Assembly: GCA_903871935.1 (NCBI GenBank)
Contig: CAIQIQ010000009.1
Location: 1 to 64,000, forward strand
Direction of reading: 5' to 3'
Origin: an uncultured Phycisphaerales bacterium
GTDB lineage: Bacteria; Planctomycetota; Phycisphaerae; Tepidisphaerales; Tepidisphaeraceae
DNA: 64,000 bases
The notes below the pieces were generated by a model. The model searched no databases. It had not been told where the DNA came from and was given only the letters and a program-made list of their open reading frames with translations. The translations under genes and the position numbers were made by a program. Positions 62,942-64,000 of this stretch are shown here, piece after piece; the first letter of the stretch is position 1, and each line of letters starts with the position of its first letter.

Positions 62942-63829
62942 TCAGGTTGTCTCCGATTGCTGCACCTCGGCCGGCTCAACCGTGGTCGATACCGGCGAAG
63001 CAATGGGCGCAGCCACCCGCGCGCCCAACAGGTCCAACAGCATTTCCTTGAGTTGCTCCGGCGAGAGCCGGCGGCGTAGTTGGCCATTCTCAGCAATACT
63101 AATGTCGCCGGTCTCTTCTGATACCACGATCACGACGGCATCGGACTCCTGGCTCAGGCCCAGCGCCGACCGGTGGCGGCTTCCCAACTCACGCTCCAAC
63201 TCACCAGACTCAGCCAGAGGAAACTGCACACAGGCATAGGCTACGCGGCCCTGGCTGACGATCACGCCCAGGTCATGCAGCGGCGAGTTGGGCCAGAAGA
63301 GCGTGTTCAGCAGTGCCGCCGATACCTGCGCATCGATGCGGGTTCCGGAGTCGGTTATCCCACCCAAACCGATATCGCGCTCAACGGCGATCAGGGCGCC
63401 GACCCGGCGGCGGGAGAGGTACGTCGCCGCCTCCACCAGTTCATCAACCAATTCATTCATCTCGGCTCGTCTGCCGCGGAACAACCGGGTTTCGCCGAGC
63501 CGCATCAGCGCTCGACGCAGTTCCGGCTGGAACACCACAACCAGCGCAAGGAAAGCAAACTGGAGGAATGCTCCGTAGAGATAGACGATGCGCTGAAGCT
63601 CAAATCGGTCGGCCACCAGCCGAACCATGACATAGAGGCTGATCAGGACAACGCCCGCGCCCTTGAGCAACCGGGCCCCACGAGTTCCCCGCAGGAAGCT
63701 GACCACCCAATAGATGACCGCCCCGATCACCACCATCTCAACGGCAACCTGCCACCAGACGTACGCCCACAACGACCTGAAGAGGACCTCCAGATCAGGA
63801 AACAGCGACATGGCAAGGTAATGCTGCAT
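62942..63829 (-). CDS. cdaA: Diadenylate cyclase CdaA (DisA_N domain)
   Basis: About 295 residues. Three N-terminal helices (WWQVAVEMVVIGAVIYWVVSF, LLKGAGVVLISLYVMVRL, LYGAFLQFAFLALVVVF) precede the DAC domain. The second DAC motif GSRHRSALGLSQESDAVVIVVSEETG is intact; the first, usually HDGA, reads LHDLGVIVS. ATG at 63829 is favoured; ATG at 63811 would shorten the leader, and a GTG at 63865 would lengthen it. CdaA makes c-di-AMP from two ATP, a signal for potassium and wall homeostasis. Followed by the YbbR regulator gene. Confidence 0.88.
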   Translation of the reverse strand: MQHYLAMSLFPDLEVLFRSLWAYVWWQVAVEMVVIGAVIYWVVSFLRGTRGARLLKGAGVVLISLYVMVRLVADRFELQRIVYLYGAFLQFAFLALVVVFQPELRRALMRLGETRLFRGRRAEMNELVDELVEAATYLSRRRVGALIAVERDIGLGGITDSGTRIDAQVSAALLNTLFWPNSPLHDLGVIVSQGRVAYACVQFPLAESGELERELGSRHRSALGLSQESDAVVIVVSEETGDISIAENGQLRRRLSPEQLKEMLLDLLGARVAAPIASPVSTTVEPAEVQQSETT

Positions 63830-64000
63830 TAATACGACCGTCCCCGACTTGCGACTATATAACACAAATCCAGCATCGGCAAACTCTTAATGCCGAGATG
63901 GCGAAACTGGCGACAAGGCCCGCGCATCCAGATTGCAGGCCGCGCGCTGCCACCTCAGCATGAATGACCACCCAGCCGGGGAAAGGTTAGTGGGATGGTC

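Overview
The window comes from a GC-rich bacterium that is most likely a planctomycete, and within that phylum probably of the Phycisphaerae/Tepidisphaerales type. This is inference from gene content. Two very large surface proteins carry the LEPR-XLL-type N-terminal motif (LESRTLL, LESRILL) that is typical of Planctomycetota. There is a dockerin-tailed SBBP-repeat protein, a PEP-CTERM-like secreted protein, a prepilin-like protein of the DUF1559 type, a XylR-like sensor/AraC regulator, many sugar-active enzymes, and an SdhCAB complex with a single cytochrome b subunit. No rRNA, tRNA, CRISPR array or intact transposase was recognised.

Layout. 0.3-9.5 kb: extracellular proteins (a double beta-propeller protein with dockerin tail, a PEP-CTERM-like protein, a cadherin/FG-GAP protein), a pseudopilin and a small anchored protein, closed by two clear terminators. 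9.6-19.4 kb: a self-contained carbohydrate locus. A XylR/AraC-type regulator diverges from a five-gene operon (DUF4832 glycoside hydrolase-like, SGNH esterase-like, MFS/GPH sugar transporter, GH94-like phosphorylase, GH130 mannoside phosphorylase) that ends in a strong terminator. The gene set suggests import of an oligosaccharide and its phosphorolysis in the cytoplasm. 19.4-28.5 kb: a secreted glycosidase-like protein, a GNAT enzyme, a URO-D/MtaA-like protein, cinA, an AbrB-VapC toxin-antitoxin pair, a Gfo/Idh/MocA dehydrogenase, and comM with a translationally coupled unknown gene.

28.5-48.3 kb: housekeeping and sugar genes (acetylesterase, GH51 arabinofuranosidase, truA, fucU/rbsD type mutarotase, M14 peptidase, mltA, WD40-like protein) are interspersed with toxin-antitoxin material in several states. 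HicBA, BrnTA and DUF433/DUF5615 pairs look intact. A HigA and a ParD-like antitoxin have no visible toxin. An XRE regulator is frameshifted, and one VapC toxin has been reduced by an internal deletion to its first and last residues. Long noncoding stretches here hold repeats and two perfect DnaA boxes.

46-54.2 kb: a minus-strand run of genes encodes SdhC-SdhA-SdhB, CdsA and an ABC sugar importer (binding protein and two permeases, no ATPase). The ParD-like gene sits between the binding protein and the first permease. 54.5-64 kb: small secreted and cupin proteins, a large unrecognised protein, a LemA-TPM-TPM cluster, a glycosyltransferase-like protein, and the CdaA-YbbR (c-di-AMP synthase and regulator) pair. 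The CdaA DGA motif reads DLG.

For several genes an upstream in-frame codon would extend the protein; starts were chosen from ribosome-binding sites, signal peptides and known domain boundaries. Domain names rest on motif recognition by eye, without database searches.
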